33,805 nt of DNA from Oenococcus oeni DSM 20252 = AWRIB129. GTDB taxonomy: Bacteria > Bacillota > Bacilli > Lactobacillales > Lactobacillaceae. Below are positions 33,278-33,805 of the stretch, piece by piece. Made by a program: the position numbers and the translations under genes. Position 1 is the stretch's first letter; each line of letters opens with the position of its first letter. The notes beneath the pieces are model-generated. The model made no database searches and had not been told where the DNA came from. It saw only the letters and a list, made by a program, of their open reading frames with translations. The DNA is taken from contig NZ_AQVA01000011.1 in NCBI RefSeq assembly GCF_000372485.1, positions 1-33,805 on the forward strand. Direction: 5' to 3'.

Positions 33278-33388
33278 ATGGGAATAAAAATCAACTTTTC
33301 TCCAAAACGGAAATGGCATGCTACGCTTAAATTCAGCTTTAGCCAACATTGTAAAAAAATCTACATAAAGCTATTTATTTATTCATGA
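33278..33388 (+). CDS. Candidate small cationic peptide (36 residues)
   Basis: An ATG with AAAAAAGG five bases upstream opens a 36-codon frame whose stop (33386-33388) sits immediately before the terminator hairpin that follows the regulator gene. The product begins MGIKINFSPKRKWHATLKFS, with Lys/Arg making up a quarter of the peptide, aromatic residues throughout and one Cys. It has no signal peptide or double-glycine leader. It could be a leaderless cationic peptide or chance coding in AT-rich DNA. Position and ribosome site are the only support. Confidence 0.3.
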   Translation: MGIKINFSPKRKWHATLKFSFSQHCKKIYIKLFIYS

Positions 33389-33389
33389 T

Positions 33390-33418
33390 AAAAAAGAGCT
33401 GCTGACAGCTCCTTTTTT
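33390..33418 (+). terminator. Terminator after the Rgg-type gene
   Basis: GAGCTG (33396-33401) pairs with CAGCTC (33406-33411) over CTGA. It is flanked by six A and, after one unpaired C, six T, giving a longer stem with a mismatch and a T-run. Confidence 0.8.
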
Positions 33419-33443
33419 ATTGCGATAAATTTTGAGGGGATCC

Positions 33444-33805
33444 ATGAAACTGATTAAAAATTTCTTTGCTTTAATAAGTTTTTTGCTTTTATCTTTCCTG
33501 CTTGTCGGTTTCTTTAAAGAGCTCGACCAACAATTTTTGTACCATACCGATCAAATTTTGACGATATCGACTTGGGACCAGAAAAGCAATAAAAAAACAA
33601 TCTTTAAAGGCCTTGATCAAGAAACCAAAAAACAAAAAATTAATCTTTATAAATCAACCAGTAGTGTTGACCAATCCAATACAATTAAATATATTTATCC
33701 TTTTATCGGCGATAAAAAACTTAAAAACGATTTTCATAATTTCGATATTTCCAAAAAGAATCGAATTATTTCTTTTTCTCAGTTGCAGAAAAGAGATATT
33801 CGAGG
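33444..33805 (+). CDS. N-terminal part of a probable second bacteriocin-associated membrane protein (runs off window)
   Basis: Open from ATG 33444, with GAGGGGA at 33434-33440, to the window edge (120 codons, no stop). It starts with Lys residues and one strong membrane segment (FFALISFLLLSFLLVGFF, residues 7-24). A Lys-rich extracellular stretch follows, with short blocks (TIFKGLDQETKKQKINLYK, KYIYPFIGDKK) laid out like the N-terminus of the membrane protein at 31898 (KKILTALAETADHYSLGVIR, AYRIGVYDPEG). This topology suggests another DUF1430-type export/immunity protein. The similarity is by eye and weak, and the rest of the gene is needed to decide. Confidence 0.5.
   Translation, partial: MKLIKNFFALISFLLLSFLLVGFFKELDQQFLYHTDQILTISTWDQKSNKKTIFKGLDQETKKQKINLYKSTSSVDQSNTIKYIYPFIGDKKLKNDFHNFDISKKNRIISFSQLQKRDIR

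Noticed and set aside
1-33805. CRISPR arrays, tRNA or rRNA genes, replication origin, prophage attachment sites
   Set aside because: I looked for regularly spaced repeats, cloverleaf ends and DnaA-box clusters by eye and saw none. Apart from the IS30 fragment there are no integrase or phage genes.

Overview
The window is low-GC Firmicute DNA that most likely comes from Oenococcus oeni (Lactobacillales). The strongest pointer is the small heat-shock protein gene at 17195-17641, whose 148-residue product I recognise from memory as Lo18 (Hsp18). It is preceded by a CtsR-type operator. The dltXABCD order, the Leloir gal operon and the lactococcin-972-type locus also fit a lactic acid bacterium. 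The species call is recognition plus inference, not a database result.

Layout, left to right. The first 0.4 kb is the 3' end of an IS30-type transposase. It sits directly upstream of a plus-strand galactose operon (465-7000): an unknown 81-residue protein, a GPH-family permease, galK, galT, galR and galM, closed by a hairpin terminator. galE is not in the window. A plus-strand MFS exporter gene follows at 7384. A minus-strand operon (14303 down to 8696) then encodes an amidohydrolase-2 protein, two ceramidase-superfamily hydrolases, a glucose-type PTS EIIA and a beta-glucoside-type PTS EIIBC. The EIIBC gene is interrupted by an in-frame TAG. A perfect 22-bp palindrome lies at the head of this operon, a cre-like site precedes the EIIA gene, and a LysR gene is divergent.

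Next come a DHA2-type drug-efflux gene broken twice (a 16-bp tandem duplication and one extra G), the small heat-shock gene, and a complete dltX-A-B-C-D operon for D-alanylation of teichoic acids on the minus strand. Upstream of dlt lies a pair encoding a DUF915 alpha/beta hydrolase and an orphan PTS-type EIIC. Divergent from that pair is pepF. Three menaquinone-type genes follow: menE and menB on minus, and a hotdog thioesterase on plus whose expected ATG reads ATT.

The right end is a lactococcin-972-type bacteriocin locus on the minus strand: precursor gene, large multi-TM 'bacteriocin-associated' membrane protein, and ABC ATPase. The precursor and membrane-protein genes each carry a frameshift that one base in a homopolymer would repair. 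A divergent Rgg/MutR-type regulator follows, then a short cationic ORF that ends at a terminator, then the start of what looks like a second membrane protein of the same kind, cut by the window edge.

Decay is a theme. Four genes carry clear inactivating lesions (one nonsense, one duplication plus insertion, two homopolymer indels) and a fifth has a suspect start codon, while the gal, dlt, pepF and hsp18 genes are intact. O. oeni is reported to lack MutS/MutL mismatch repair, which would fit this spectrum. The most interesting intact material is the hydrolase-PTS operon with its palindromic operator, and the Rgg region that may control one or two bacteriocin-type modules.
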